From positions 124,001 through 188,000 of the forward strand of contig NZ_JACJRV010000003.1 in NCBI RefSeq assembly GCF_014697475.1: a stretch of 64,000 nt of DNA. Reading direction: 5' to 3'. Origin of the DNA: Nostoc sp. FACHB-152. Its GTDB lineage: Bacteria; Cyanobacteriota; Cyanobacteriia; Cyanobacteriales; Nostocaceae. A program made the position numbers and the translations under genes. This document shows, one piece after another, positions 1-8,699 of the stretch. The notes below the pieces were generated by a model, which was not told the DNA's origin, did not search any database, and saw nothing but the letters and a program-made list of their open reading frames with translations. Each line of letters starts with the position of its first letter. Positions within the stretch are counted from its first letter, which is position 1.

Positions 1-743
1 CAGTCTTCTAGTAATCCTTCTTCATCTAAGACTAAATCAGAAATCCCTTGAAAATACGAATCTATTGTCTGCTGTTGGGTAATGATGTTTTGTTGAACTG
101 TCAGCAGGTTTTGTTGAATTGTCAGGTCTTTGGAAATTACATACTGTCGCCACGCTACGTAAACGGCAATAATTGCAATTGAGATTTGTCCCAACGCCCC
201 AAACCATTCTGCTAGAGTCCCCGAAGCTTCCCAGTTAATTTTGCGTCCTAAAATTAACAGGCGATCGCCAATACCACTAAATTTAATTACGCCCACAATA
301 GCGGCGATGATTCCCAAGAAGCCCACAAACACACTTCTATCTTCCGGCGAGAACCATTCTTTGAGGACATACTGTAACCAAGGTAACAAGATTACAAAAG
401 ATAACACCACATCCAGCAGAGTTCCACAAATACCAATGATCCAGTTATTGAGGATAACTCCTACTAAAGTAATGGCGATCGCTACTAGCGTAATCAACAA
501 AGCCCTGGGCTTAACTATAAGTTGAAAAGCTGGGCGTTGCTGAATACCACGGGCTTGTTGCATGGCTGCGTTACTCTGCGCCGACTGCAACGATGAAATC
601 GCAGCTAAAGCCTGTTGTGCTGCCAATGCTTCTGAACTTAAGCGATCGTTATTATTACCGTTATCAAAATCATCTGGTTGCTGTTCGTGTTCTGGTAACG
701 GTTCTGGGGTTGGTAGATTAGGAGAGTTAGATTCAATCGTCAT
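1..743 (-). CDS. Membrane-anchored N-terminal part of a probable pentapeptide-repeat protein (partial)
   Basis: Reading the minus strand from an ATG at 743 gives an open frame that runs off the left edge (about 247 codons visible). The first ~65 residues are polar and rich in Pro, Gln and Asn. A Lys/Arg-Pro stretch follows, then about four hydrophobic segments (roughly residues 73-175), then a Gln-rich helical stretch. The last visible residues include GISDLVLDEEGLLED, which I recall as typical of a family of large cyanobacterial proteins that continue into pentapeptide repeats; the repeats themselves would lie outside the window. The topology suggests an inner- or thylakoid-membrane anchor with a cytoplasmic repeat domain. 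The frame and start are seen directly; the family assignment rests on memory. Function is unknown. Confidence 0.65.
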   Translation of the reverse strand, partial: MTIESNSPNLPTPEPLPEHEQQPDDFDNGNNNDRLSSEALAAQQALAAISSLQSAQSNAAMQQARGIQQRPAFQLIVKPRALLITLVAIAITLVGVILNNWIIGICGTLLDVVLSFVILLPWLQYVLKEWFSPEDRSVFVGFLGIIAAIVGVIKFSGIGDRLLILGRKINWEASGTLAEWFGALGQISIAIIAVYVAWRQYVISKDLTIQQNLLTVQQNIITQQQTIDSYFQGISDLVLDEEGLLED

Positions 744-1366
744 GCTTTCTATTTTGCCCCAGTAGGCTCAGGTCAACAGCTGTTCTATGTTAACCGCTAC
801 TAGGTAAAAAGTTGCCTTTAATCAACAGTTATCATACAGCAGCCACAATAATTAGTGGCACTAGTTTCACCATTGTCATCCACAAATTGTGATAAATCAA
901 ACTGTAAAATTTACCGAAATTTGGGGATAAATTTTTTTTCTAAACCTTGACTATGTTATGAATAGTAGACCTTATAAGATATTTAAAATATTAATCATTC
1001 ATTTATCTTGATTAGTATTAACTTTTAGGCAATGATTGGTCATGATAAATCACAACCGCGAATTATTCATTATTCTGGAGGGTTGAATTCACCTATAACT
1101 TCTATATCTTAGGTATTAATTCATTATATAAATGTAATTTTTAGCCGGATTTGTGCAGATGAATGAAGCGAAATCAAAGTAATAATTTAATTTTTATCAA
1201 CCTCATGTGGTAAAATTTTGCACAATCGCTTTGAAAATAGCTCAATATAGCCAAATTATGGTTATCGAAGTCATAAGCAAATTAATCAAAAAAAAGAGTG
1301 TTTCCTGATACTATTAGGAAATATCAAAATGATTTAACATCAAACAAAGGGTTCTGTAGGTATAGC
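744..1366. other. A+T-rich intergenic region
   Basis: About 620 bases between the divergently transcribed partial membrane-protein gene and the TPR lipoprotein gene. It is A+T-rich with no convincing open frame on either strand. It must hold both divergent promoters, but I could not identify -10/-35 boxes or operators with confidence. Confidence 0.5.
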
Positions 1367-2110
1367 ATGGTCTTTTGGCGCTGCTTCGCTGCATCTAGCT
1401 TAATTACTGGCTTACTATATGGCTGCGGTAATGGGACATACTTATCAACAGAAAATACCAAACAGGTAGTGCAAGAAATCAATGTTTCGCAACTACTAAC
1501 AGAAGCAAAAGCTAGTCAGAAAGCAGAAGATTTCTTTAATCAGGGCAATAGATTATTAGATGAGCAACGCTATCAAGATGCGATCGCATCATATGACAAA
1601 GCGATCGCTTTTAAACCAGAAAGTGCTGATGCATGGATTAACCGAGGCATCGCTCTCACAAAATTACAAAAACATACAGAAGCATTAGCATCATACGACA
1701 AAGCGATCGCTATCAATAACGATAAAGACGAAGCTTGGTATAACAGAGGCAATACCTTAGTTTCCTTGCAAAGATACACAGAAGCATTAGCATCATACAA
1801 TAAAGCGATCGCTATTAAACCAAACAAGCACGAAGCCTGGATTAATCGCGGTATTGCTTTGACAAAACTGCAACGCTATTCAGAAGCACTAGCATCATAC
1901 GATAAAGCGATCGCCATTAAACCAAACAAGCCAGAAGCTTATTACAACAGAGCTTGTACTTATGCCCTGCAAGGCAAAGTAGAATTAGCAATTAAGAACT
2001 TGAAAGCAGCAACACAGTTAGTTCCCAAAAAATTCCAGAAGTTAGCTAAAACTGATCCAGACTTCAAAAAAGTACGTAGTGATCAAAGATTTCAGGAATT
2101 AATTCAATAG
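1367..2110 (+). CDS. TPR-repeat lipoprotein
   Basis: About 247 residues. The frame is open upstream to a GTG at 1298, but the ATG at 1367 gives a clean lipoprotein signal: Met-Val-Phe-Trp-Arg, a hydrophobic stretch, then a lipobox-like LLYGC with the Cys near residue 20. The body holds four to five tandem TPR units (A-x-ASYDKAIAI-x-P pattern, about 34 residues each). They are so alike at DNA level that each carries the same HIP1 GCGATCGC in its 'KAIA' codons. The C-terminus (KKVRSDQRFQELI) is typical of cyanobacterial TPR proteins. It is probably an envelope-exposed protein-interaction scaffold; partners are unknown. The TPR call is strong, the start choice is inference. Confidence 0.85.
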   Translation: MVFWRCFAASSLITGLLYGCGNGTYLSTENTKQVVQEINVSQLLTEAKASQKAEDFFNQGNRLLDEQRYQDAIASYDKAIAFKPESADAWINRGIALTKLQKHTEALASYDKAIAINNDKDEAWYNRGNTLVSLQRYTEALASYNKAIAIKPNKHEAWINRGIALTKLQRYSEALASYDKAIAIKPNKPEAYYNRACTYALQGKVELAIKNLKAATQLVPKKFQKLAKTDPDFKKVRSDQRFQELIQ

Positions 2111-2478
2111 CCGATTTTCATCGCTATCAAGCAGAAAGCAAGATACAATCTCTGTCAACTTCTAAGGTATGATTTGGATTAATTTAATCTAAATATCTGC
2201 ATTAGACTCATCCGCAAATGGCAAATGCTTACGGGTACAGGGTTTGACAAATTTGGTTAGAATAGGCGATCGCTAAAAGTAGTGACGAAAAAATCGGTCT
2301 TTGAGAGCATTCAGAGGCAAAAAATTAACTTGCTTGAAACTCCGTTCTTAAGAACGGAGTCCCTACACCCCACATCCCTTCATCTTCCCACTGTAAACAA
2401 ATATTTTTAATCTTGACTAAATACTAGTATTTACCGGAGAATAAATCTCACTTATACAAATAAGCAAGGAGCTATACC
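2111..2478. other. Intergenic region upstream of the ABC transporter locus
   Basis: About 370 bases without a gene. It contains a HIP1-like GCGATCGC near 2267 and a perfect 22-bp palindrome (2339-2360, listed separately). The end nearest the next gene carries AAGGAG at 2466-2471, a good ribosome binding site for the TTG start at 2479. Confidence 0.5.
2339..2360. repeat. Perfect 22-bp palindrome
   Basis: ACTCCGTTCTT followed directly by its reverse complement AAGAACGGAGT. It lies 118 bp upstream of the first ABC gene. It could be an operator, but similar short palindromes followed by 'CCCTACA' are, from memory, dispersed repeats in Nostoc-type genomes, so a mobile or structural repeat is at least as likely. 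Confidence 0.6.
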
Positions 2479-3417
2479 TTGAGTAACACAAATTTGGCAC
2501 TCAAGAAAATTACGAATGAGATTAGTGGGACAGTTTTTTCACTGCCTTACTATGTAGCTCGCGATCAAGGCTACTTTGCGGAAGAAGGGCTAGAGATCGA
2601 ATTTATCAAACGGAACTATGGCGATCGCCCTCCCAATATCACATTAATTGAAGATCACCGTCTGGTCAGTTCTTTTGGTGGCCCCTCTCTTTTTGAGCAA
2701 GGACAAAGCACCCTTTATCGCGCTTGCGAGTGGGGACAAGTACGCCGCACCTACGACAGTTCCCGTGGTGGACAGGTAATAGCCAAGCGTGCTGCGATTG
2801 CAAGCCAAGCCATCATTGTACGTCCAGACTCGCCCTATAACATTCCTCAAGACCTAGCTAACGTCCCCGTTGGTGTGAACTTCCATCACGGTTCTCACTA
2901 TATCGCTATCCAAACTCTTGAAGGTTTCCTCCCACAAGAAGAGATAAAAGTAGTACACATTGAGGGTGGTAGTCAACCCAAACAATTCAACCGCTTTGTG
3001 GCTTTGCGTGATGGTCTTGTTGATGCGGTTGCTGTGATGGAACCTTGGATTACAGTTGCCGAAAAACTGGGCTACAAGATTATTGCCGAGGCTCATTATG
3101 TAGGTCTAGAAATTGCTAGTCCTGACCTAGATAAAGAAAGCTTCGAGGCTATTAACAAAGCCATCCGCCGAGCAGTTCAGGATCTGCAAAAAGACCCAAT
3201 CCGCTACGTACAATATCTAATAGATGACGTATCTGACGAGATTGTACACTTAGAGCCATCGGACTTCCGCAAGAATCGCCTGCGCTACGCAGACCCCGCA
3301 CCATATTCAGAAAAAGACTTTTCTCGGACATACAATTGGATGGTGAAGTGGGGACTTATTCAACCTGATGCTACATTCCAACAAATAGTTGATAACCGAG
3401 TTTTGACAGTTGGTTAA
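2479..3417 (+). CDS. NitT/TauT (SsuA/THI5-like) binding-protein homologue without signal peptide
   Basis: 312 residues with a TTG start, supported by AAGGAG seven bases upstream; there is no alternative ATG near the N-terminus. The fold signatures of the NMT1/SsuA binding-protein family are visible: 'FSLPYYVARDQGYFAEEGLEIEF' type strand-helix start near residues 20-42, a ligand loop, and 'LRDGLVDAVAVMEPW' near residues 178-192. Unlike a periplasmic receptor it has no hydrophobic signal, lipobox or Tat motif, so it should stay in the cytoplasm. It is the first gene of the transporter locus but is separated from the next by a strong hairpin terminator. Possible roles are a cytoplasmic ligand sensor or an enzyme built on this fold, as in THI5. 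Substrate is unknown. Confidence 0.75.
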   Translation: MSNTNLALKKITNEISGTVFSLPYYVARDQGYFAEEGLEIEFIKRNYGDRPPNITLIEDHRLVSSFGGPSLFEQGQSTLYRACEWGQVRRTYDSSRGGQVIAKRAAIASQAIIVRPDSPYNIPQDLANVPVGVNFHHGSHYIAIQTLEGFLPQEEIKVVHIEGGSQPKQFNRFVALRDGLVDAVAVMEPWITVAEKLGYKIIAEAHYVGLEIASPDLDKESFEAINKAIRRAVQDLQKDPIRYVQYLIDDVSDEIVHLEPSDFRKNRLRYADPAPYSEKDFSRTYNWMVKWGLIQPDATFQQIVDNRVLTVG

Positions 3418-3435
3418 GTGTTTAATTTGCCCTAC

Positions 3436-3475
3436 AAACGTGGGCTTACCCGAATCCGGCAAACCCACGTTTTTT
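3436..3475 (+). terminator. Rho-independent terminator after the signal-less binding-protein gene
   Basis: Stem AAACGTGGG (3436-3444) pairs with CCCACGTTT (3464-3472) around a 19-base loop and runs straight into a T tract. It lies about 20 bases past the TAA, so transcription of the following ABC genes probably restarts or relies on read-through. Confidence 0.8.
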
Positions 3476-3517
3476 GTTGATTGGGTAGTGCTGATTGAAT
3501 AAATCTTGGATAAGCAA

Positions 3518-4543
3518 ATGCACACACGTAGAGATTTTTTAAAATATGCTTCTCTAGGAGTCACAACTGCTCTAGCTACACAAGCTTGTAATAGCATTAA
3601 TCAGCCTGCTGCTAGTCAAGGAACTATCAGCATTAAATTGGGTGCGGTGAGTGGGATTAACTCTATTGATGTTTGGATTCCAGAGGATTTAGGTTATTTT
3701 GATGCGGCTGGTTTGAATGCGGAAGTAATTACTTTTCAAAGTAGTGCCAAAATGCGAGATGCGCTAATTGCTGGAGAGATTGATTTCACAGCCCAAGCAC
3801 CTTTACACGTCTATCTTTCTCGGTTAAAAGGAGTGCCTTTAAATGTTGTAGCCAATCGGCGTAATCTTGTTGATACTTCCTTAATTGTCCGTTCTGATTT
3901 ACGTTCTCAAATTAAGAGCGTAGCTGACCTCAAAGGAAGAAAAATTTCAGCAGGTGAAATTGGTACTTGGAGTTGGGCTGTGTTCGTCAAATACCTGCGC
4001 CAAAATGGTCTGAGCGATAAAGATGTTGAATATCTTCAAAGTACAACCGCTTCTACTTATACATTAATCAAATCTCGTCAGGTTGATGCAGCGATCGCAG
4101 GTGCGCCCGACCTTCATAAACTACTTAAAGAAGGAACTGTTTTTCAACTATTGAATGCGTTAGATCCCAGCGTACATAAAAAATATTTTGGTGCTAACGA
4201 GGCGATGACTCGTGCGTGGCTTAGTCATGAGCGCGTTACTTACCAGAAGCCGGAAGCTGTGAAAAGATTGGTCGAAGTTGTAAATCGCACTTTTACGTAT
4301 ATGCATCAAACCCCACCAGAACAAATTCTCAAAGTTGTGGGCAAACATTTTGATAGCCAAAATTTAGACGCTATTCTCACAGGACTGAATACAGAACTTA
4401 AACGCTCAGTTCCTAAAGATGCTTCAATCAGTCAGGAAGCTTATCTTGCAGACCAAAGAGTATTTTTTGACACAGGAATTATTAAGAAAATAGTTCCATA
4501 TGCTGAAGGGGTATTTGACAAATTTTCAGGTCGTCGTGCTTAG
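3518..4543 (+). CDS. Tat-exported ABC transporter binding protein, SsuA/NitT family
   Basis: About 341 residues from the ATG at 3518; a TTG at 3506 is also open, but the ATG places a twin-arginine motif (TRRDFLK) at residues 3-9, followed by a short hydrophobic stretch and Cys24 in an ATQAC context, so it may be a Tat-exported lipoprotein. The mature part has the family pattern 'DVWIPEDLGYFDAAGLNAEVI' and 'AGEIDFTAQAPLHVYLSRLKG', typical of aliphatic sulfonate/taurine/nitrate-type receptors. It is followed by an ATPase and permease, giving a complete importer. The real ligand cannot be read from sequence; sulfonates are only a family guess. Confidence 0.85.
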   Translation: MHTRRDFLKYASLGVTTALATQACNSINQPAASQGTISIKLGAVSGINSIDVWIPEDLGYFDAAGLNAEVITFQSSAKMRDALIAGEIDFTAQAPLHVYLSRLKGVPLNVVANRRNLVDTSLIVRSDLRSQIKSVADLKGRKISAGEIGTWSWAVFVKYLRQNGLSDKDVEYLQSTTASTYTLIKSRQVDAAIAGAPDLHKLLKEGTVFQLLNALDPSVHKKYFGANEAMTRAWLSHERVTYQKPEAVKRLVEVVNRTFTYMHQTPPEQILKVVGKHFDSQNLDAILTGLNTELKRSVPKDASISQEAYLADQRVFFDTGIIKKIVPYAEGVFDKFSGRRA

Positions 4544-4573
4544 TTAGCTTGATAGAGTAATAGGGAGAATAAT

Positions 4574-5371
4574 ATGTCAGTCCCGACAATCAATACTCAA
4601 AATCTCTGCATTTCTTATTGGAGTAAGAATAAGCGAATTGAAGCCTTACAAAATGTCAGCTTGACTATAAATGCTGGTGAATTCGTGAGCTTAATTGGCC
4701 CTAGTGGTTGTGGCAAGAGTACATTACTAAATGTGATTGCAGGACTAATTGGTGTTGGTACAGAAATAAATGGTAGTTTTAATACGAGTGGTATTAAAGA
4801 AATAGGTTATTTATTTCAAAAGCAAACTTTGTTACCTTGGCGAACAGTCATCGATAATGTGACTGCACCTCTGGAAATTCGTGGTGTACCTCGGACGGAA
4901 AGAAGAAGAAAAGCCTTGGCAATGTTAGAAAAATATGGCTTATCAGGGTTTGAAAATAGTTTTCCTAGAGAACTATCGGGAGGAATGCAGCAGCGCGTGT
5001 TGCTAATTCGGACGTTGATTTATGAACCCGATGTAGTATTACTTGACGAGCCTCTGAGTAGTTTGGATGCCCAAACACGCGCGCTCTTACAAGATGAATT
5101 TCTGCGATTATGGCGTGATACGGGATGCACCTTTATTTTGGTAACTCATGACTTGGATGAAGCGATCGCACTTTCAGAGCGTGTATTTTTACTAAGTGCG
5201 CGTCCTGGCAGAATAGTTAAGGAATTTAAGATTGATTTACCCACAGAACGATCTGCGATCGCAATTCGTACCGATCCTAGATTTCAGCAAATCCAGCGTG
5301 AAATGTGGTCAGAGTTAACCACACAAGTATTACAACAACAAGATCGAGGATTTGCTATTTTTAAAACTTAA
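4574..5371 (+). CDS. ABC transporter ATP-binding protein, SsuB/TauB/NrtD type
   Basis: 265 residues. Walker A GPSGCGKST (about residues 42-50), Q-loop 'YLFQKQTLLPW', ABC signature LSGGMQQR, Walker B VVLLDEP and the switch histidine in LVTHD are all present. The order and spacing are those of the NitT/TauT-family ATPases. It starts 30 bp after the binding-protein gene and its stop TAA ends two codons before the permease start, so the three are co-transcribed. It energises uptake of the same unknown substrate. Confidence 0.92.
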   Translation: MSVPTINTQNLCISYWSKNKRIEALQNVSLTINAGEFVSLIGPSGCGKSTLLNVIAGLIGVGTEINGSFNTSGIKEIGYLFQKQTLLPWRTVIDNVTAPLEIRGVPRTERRRKALAMLEKYGLSGFENSFPRELSGGMQQRVLLIRTLIYEPDVVLLDEPLSSLDAQTRALLQDEFLRLWRDTGCTFILVTHDLDEAIALSERVFLLSARPGRIVKEFKIDLPTERSAIAIRTDPRFQQIQREMWSELTTQVLQQQDRGFAIFKT

Positions 5372-5380
5372 TTGAATAAT

Positions 5381-6265
5381 ATGAAAACTACCCGCCATAA
5401 AACATTAACAATCGGACAGTCGGCTCTTTCTGCTAACAATAACAAACCAAAAAATTACAGTTCTTTACCCAATCAAGTTAGTTGGAAAAAGCGCATACTT
5501 CAAATAGCAATTCAGCTAACACCTCTGGCTGTGATTTTGCTGGTATGGGAAATTGGTACAGGCGCATTTAATAGTCCTCCGTTTATTGAACCGTCCCTTG
5601 TCGGTAAGCCGAGTGCTATTGTTCAAGAAATAGGGCAACTATTAGCTAGCGGTAGTATATTTCAACATATCTTTGTTACCTTTCAAGAAGCGATGACTGG
5701 ACTAGCCTTAGCAATGTTTGGTGGTATCAGTCTCGGAATTGTTTTAGCATATTCTCCATCAGGAGCAAAAATTACTCTTCCTTACGTTCAGATATTTAAT
5801 TCTCTTCCTCGCATTGCTCTAGCTCCTTTTTTTATTGTCTGGTTTGGCATAGGATTACTCTCAAAAGTATTATTAGCAGCTTTAGCCGCTTTTTTTCCGA
5901 TATTTTTTACAACTTATCAGGGACTCCAAAGTATTGAGCGCGAGTTAGTTTCGGCTTTTCAAGTCATGGGTGCAAATCGTTGGCAGATGTTGTATATGGT
6001 TGTATTGCCTTCAGTTCTGAGTTGGGTAATTGCCGGAATTCGCACAAGTTTGGGTATGGCTTTAGTGGGGGCTTTAGTAGCTGAATATATCGGTTCAACC
6101 CAGGGGTTAGGTTATTTATTAATGGCAGCACAGGGAACTTTGAATGTTGATAAAGCTTGGGCAATATTGGTAGTTTTGGCATTCATTAGCGTATTCCTCG
6201 ATTGGGGCGTACGTGTTCTAGAAGCTTACGTTTTACGTTGGCGACCCAATCCTAAACAATTATAA
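5381..6265 (+). CDS. ABC transporter permease, SsuC/TauC type
   Basis: About 295 residues from the ATG at 5381 (a TTG at 5372 is also open but less likely). A polar N-terminal tail of about 45 residues precedes six predicted membrane segments. The EAA-type loop 'ERELVSAFQVMGANRWQML' that contacts the ATPase lies near residues 185-203. Length and layout match the BPD_transp_1 permeases of the NitT/TauT importer family. It is the last gene of the binding protein-ATPase-permease unit. Confidence 0.9.
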   Translation: MKTTRHKTLTIGQSALSANNNKPKNYSSLPNQVSWKKRILQIAIQLTPLAVILLVWEIGTGAFNSPPFIEPSLVGKPSAIVQEIGQLLASGSIFQHIFVTFQEAMTGLALAMFGGISLGIVLAYSPSGAKITLPYVQIFNSLPRIALAPFFIVWFGIGLLSKVLLAALAAFFPIFFTTYQGLQSIERELVSAFQVMGANRWQMLYMVVLPSVLSWVIAGIRTSLGMALVGALVAEYIGSTQGLGYLLMAAQGTLNVDKAWAILVVLAFISVFLDWGVRVLEAYVLRWRPNPKQL

Positions 6266-6518
6266 TCACTCCGATAAAATTATTAGTTTTAACAAGTGCG
6301 ATCGCTAAAAATCATACTTGAATCTCCAAAAATAGTTTCATCAAAAAAATGCCCTCACCAAAAGGCAAGGGGCTACGCTACGCGCCTAGGAAAAGAGAAC
6401 GCTGACTATAAGATTCAAATTTCAGATTTATCACCGATTTTATACTCCTTATAATATATCGGAATACCGGAGTTGACAATCTATAATTTGGATGAAATTT
6501 TAGTAAAACCCAAGCCCA

Positions 6519-6905
6519 TTAAACTTCGATGTTGTAATTGAGTTGATGCTCATCTCCTGGTAGACCTCGAAAACCCCAGTTGTGTTTAGGAGTTTCAAAA
6601 ATAGTTATCTCTAAATCTTGTGTAGATATTCCTAGTGGCTGTACACGCTCAAATAGTAAACGAATCAACTGCTTTTTCGCTTCAACACTGCGTCCCTCGA
6701 TCATACTAAATTCAATGATTGTATAACGCTCGGTTCTCCCCTGTGGATAGAAAAAATCATCTCTTTCCAAAGGAAAAAATCGGTGTGCGCGTTTTTCTGG
6801 GGGATATTTAAGTGCATCTATTATACAGGAATGAATAATATCGGAGAGTTTTGGCTTAATCGGGTTAAGATGTTCTCTCAATCCATAAATTTTGGTCTGT
6901 ACCAT
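6519..6905 (-). CDS. Tautomerase-superfamily protein lacking N-terminal proline
   Basis: 128 residues from ATG 6905 (MVQTKIYG). The pattern 'ERYTIIEFSMIEGRSVEAKKQLIRLLFERV' and 'ITIFETPKHNWGFRGLPGDE' fits the tautomerase (4-OT/MIF-like, Tautomerase_2-type) family, which as I recall has many cyanobacterial members of this length. The catalytic Pro-1 of classical tautomerases is absent (Val after Met), so the activity may differ. Its start codon lies inside the end of the upstream methyltransferase remnant frame, and an AAAAGAGG in that remnant is the likely ribosome binding site. The frame extends upstream to 6968, but those residues come from the remnant. Substrate unknown. Confidence 0.8.
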   Translation of the reverse strand: MVQTKIYGLREHLNPIKPKLSDIIHSCIIDALKYPPEKRAHRFFPLERDDFFYPQGRTERYTIIEFSMIEGRSVEAKKQLIRLLFERVQPLGISTQDLEITIFETPKHNWGFRGLPGDEHQLNYNIEV

Positions 6906-7101
6906 AATATGAATAACCTCTTTTAGCAATGGGAACGGCAATTCTACCTGTACCAATACCAGTTTCATAAAACTTAGTTTCTGGTGTTGGCGAAACTAAG
7001 TTCAAAATAAAGTCAGTCACCTGCTCAGAAACCCCTGGTGGAAAGCCTCTGGTAGCATCGTAAATATCAGAAACTCTGTCAAAGGAAACAGTCGTGGTCA
7101 T
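6865..7101 (-). pseudogene. Truncated SAM-dependent methyltransferase (5' remnant)
   Basis: The frame begins like a normal class I methyltransferase: 'VSFDRVSDIYDATRGFPPG' and a glycine-rich SAM site 'YETGIGTGRIAVPIAKRG' (motif I, about residues 45-62). It stops after 78 codons, just after the second strand, whereas the family needs about 250 residues. The last ~11 codons overlap the tautomerase in another frame. This looks like a deletion that removed the catalytic remainder and joined the remnant to the tautomerase gene. It could still be translated and serve as a leader for the tautomerase. Confidence 0.7.
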
Positions 7102-7253
7102 ATATATCCTTAATACAGCTTGCTTAGAAATAAGTTAAAAATGCCATCATCATCCGGCTTCGGAATAAATTTCAAATCTTGTAGTGCAACCTATTGGAAG
7201 TGGAGATAACGAAAAATTATATAGATTTTTGATTTAATTGCACATTAGATAAA

Positions 7254-8519
7254 TTAATTAGCAACTGGGTTTGTTCCTAATTGGATTAATTTCACCATTT
7301 GGGGCAATTGTTGTATGAATAGCAATGAACCTGAAATACAGACTACACCACCTAAAATCAACGTATTGGGAGCCTGAAAGTAATTGGCGAGAGTTCCTGC
7401 TAAGAGATTACCGAAAGGAGCCATACCCATAAAACACATAGCATAAAAACTCATTACTCTGCCCCGCTTGCTATCTTCCACAATAAATTGCAGCAATGTG
7501 TTACTTGCAGCTACCTGAAGTGTAGAACTCCAACCAACTAATACCAAAGCTAACTGAGAAATCCAAAAGACTTGAGAGATAGAAAAAAAGATAAATCCAA
7601 TTCCCATCATGCCAGGGCAGAAGGCAATTAGACGCTCTAAACCTGCCACATTTTGCCGAAAACTCAGATAAACACAGGCGAAAACCGAACCCATAGCTGC
7701 GGCGGCAGAGAGAAACCCTAATGTTTCTGAGCCTCCGTGCAGAATTTCGACGGCAAAGATGGGTAGAAGTGTTGTATATGACATACCAACTAAACTAGCT
7801 GTTGCCAGTAACAGCAGGATAGAACGCACAGGTAGAAAATGGTAAGCATATTGAAACCCTTCTTGCAAATTCCGCCAAGGATTACTTGTCTGTATTGCTA
7901 CTGTACGAGGTGTAATATCCATTGTAGCGATCGCCCAAATAGCCACAAGATAGCTGAGACTATCGTAGAGAAAGCAATAGCCTGCGCCAAACTTAGCAAT
8001 AAAAATCCCACCCAGAGCAGGGCCAATCAGACGCGCTCCGTTCAGAAAGGCTGCATTGAGCGCGATCGCATTTGCCATCAGTTCACGACTAACCATATCA
8101 CTGACAAATGCGTGACGAACAGGAACATCTAACCCTTTGAGCAACCCTAACAATGTACTCAGGATCAGCAATGTCCAAAAATTTGCCCATCCCAAAAATG
8201 TGATGACTGTCAAAATTACAGATAAAGAAATCCCCGCCACTTGAAGCAACAACAACAGGTGATGACGGTTGTAGCGATCGGCTAAAATTCCGGAAATTGG
8301 AGCTAAAGCAAATACTGGTAACTGCCCAAAAAATCCTGCTATTCCCAGTAGTAAAGCCGAATCTGTTAAGCGATAAATCAACCACAGAACCGCTACTTGT
8401 GTCATGAAGTTACCTGTCATCGACAAGGCTTGTCCTGCAAAGTAGAGGCGATAATTACGCGATCGCCACGCAGGCAAATCGAGATGCAAATTTAATCTAA
8501 ATTTAGACAATAATTTCAT
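7254..8519 (-). CDS. MFS transporter, EntS/MFS_3-type exporter
   Basis: 421 residues with about 12 predicted membrane segments. The N-terminus 'LPAWRSRNYRLYFAGQALSMTG' and the loop 'GILADRYNRHHLL' (the MFS motif A region between segments 2 and 3) are characteristic of the enterobactin-exporter-like MFS_3 group. The same-strand neighbours are the flavoprotein gene upstream and the tautomerase downstream, so it may export or import a compound handled by this locus. The start ATG at 8519 has no strong Shine-Dalgarno site. Substrate is unknown. Confidence 0.85.
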   Translation of the reverse strand: MKLLSKFRLNLHLDLPAWRSRNYRLYFAGQALSMTGNFMTQVAVLWLIYRLTDSALLLGIAGFFGQLPVFALAPISGILADRYNRHHLLLLLQVAGISLSVILTVITFLGWANFWTLLILSTLLGLLKGLDVPVRHAFVSDMVSRELMANAIALNAAFLNGARLIGPALGGIFIAKFGAGYCFLYDSLSYLVAIWAIATMDITPRTVAIQTSNPWRNLQEGFQYAYHFLPVRSILLLLATASLVGMSYTTLLPIFAVEILHGGSETLGFLSAAAAMGSVFACVYLSFRQNVAGLERLIAFCPGMMGIGFIFFSISQVFWISQLALVLVGWSSTLQVAASNTLLQFIVEDSKRGRVMSFYAMCFMGMAPFGNLLAGTLANYFQAPNTLILGGVVCISGSLLFIQQLPQMVKLIQLGTNPVAN

Positions 8520-8552
8520 GTATAAGATTTCACAACTTCTGAACTCTTCAAT

Positions 8553-8651
8553 TCTCTGCGCCCCTCCCTTCGGGTTCGCCAGTCCCCCATCGTGACGGAG
8601 ACCGCCAAGACGGGGGCTGGTCTCACCGCGCTAACCTTGCGTACCTCTGCG
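8553..8651. repeat. Dispersed G+C-rich palindromic repeat
   Basis: A G+C-rich island in A+T-rich intergenic DNA. It holds the interrupted palindrome CCAGTCCCCC (8579-8588) / GGGGGCTGG (8612-8620) and ends in 'CTAACCTTGCGTACCTCTGCG', a phrase typical of dispersed repeats in Nostoc-type genomes. It could act as a terminator for the flavoprotein gene or be a non-autonomous repeat. Confidence 0.6.
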
Positions 8652-8699
8652 TTGAAAAAAGGAAGAAATCAAGCAACAGCCTCATTTCTTCCTCAAAAC

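Noticed and set aside
241-765. Two plus-strand frames (94 and 67 codons)
   Set aside because: They are antisense shadows of the minus-strand membrane-protein gene starting at 743, whose frame makes coherent protein sequence.
1298-1366. GTG start for the TPR protein
   Set aside because: The extra 23 residues would place a polar stretch before the lipoprotein signal; ATG 1367 gives a normal signal peptide.
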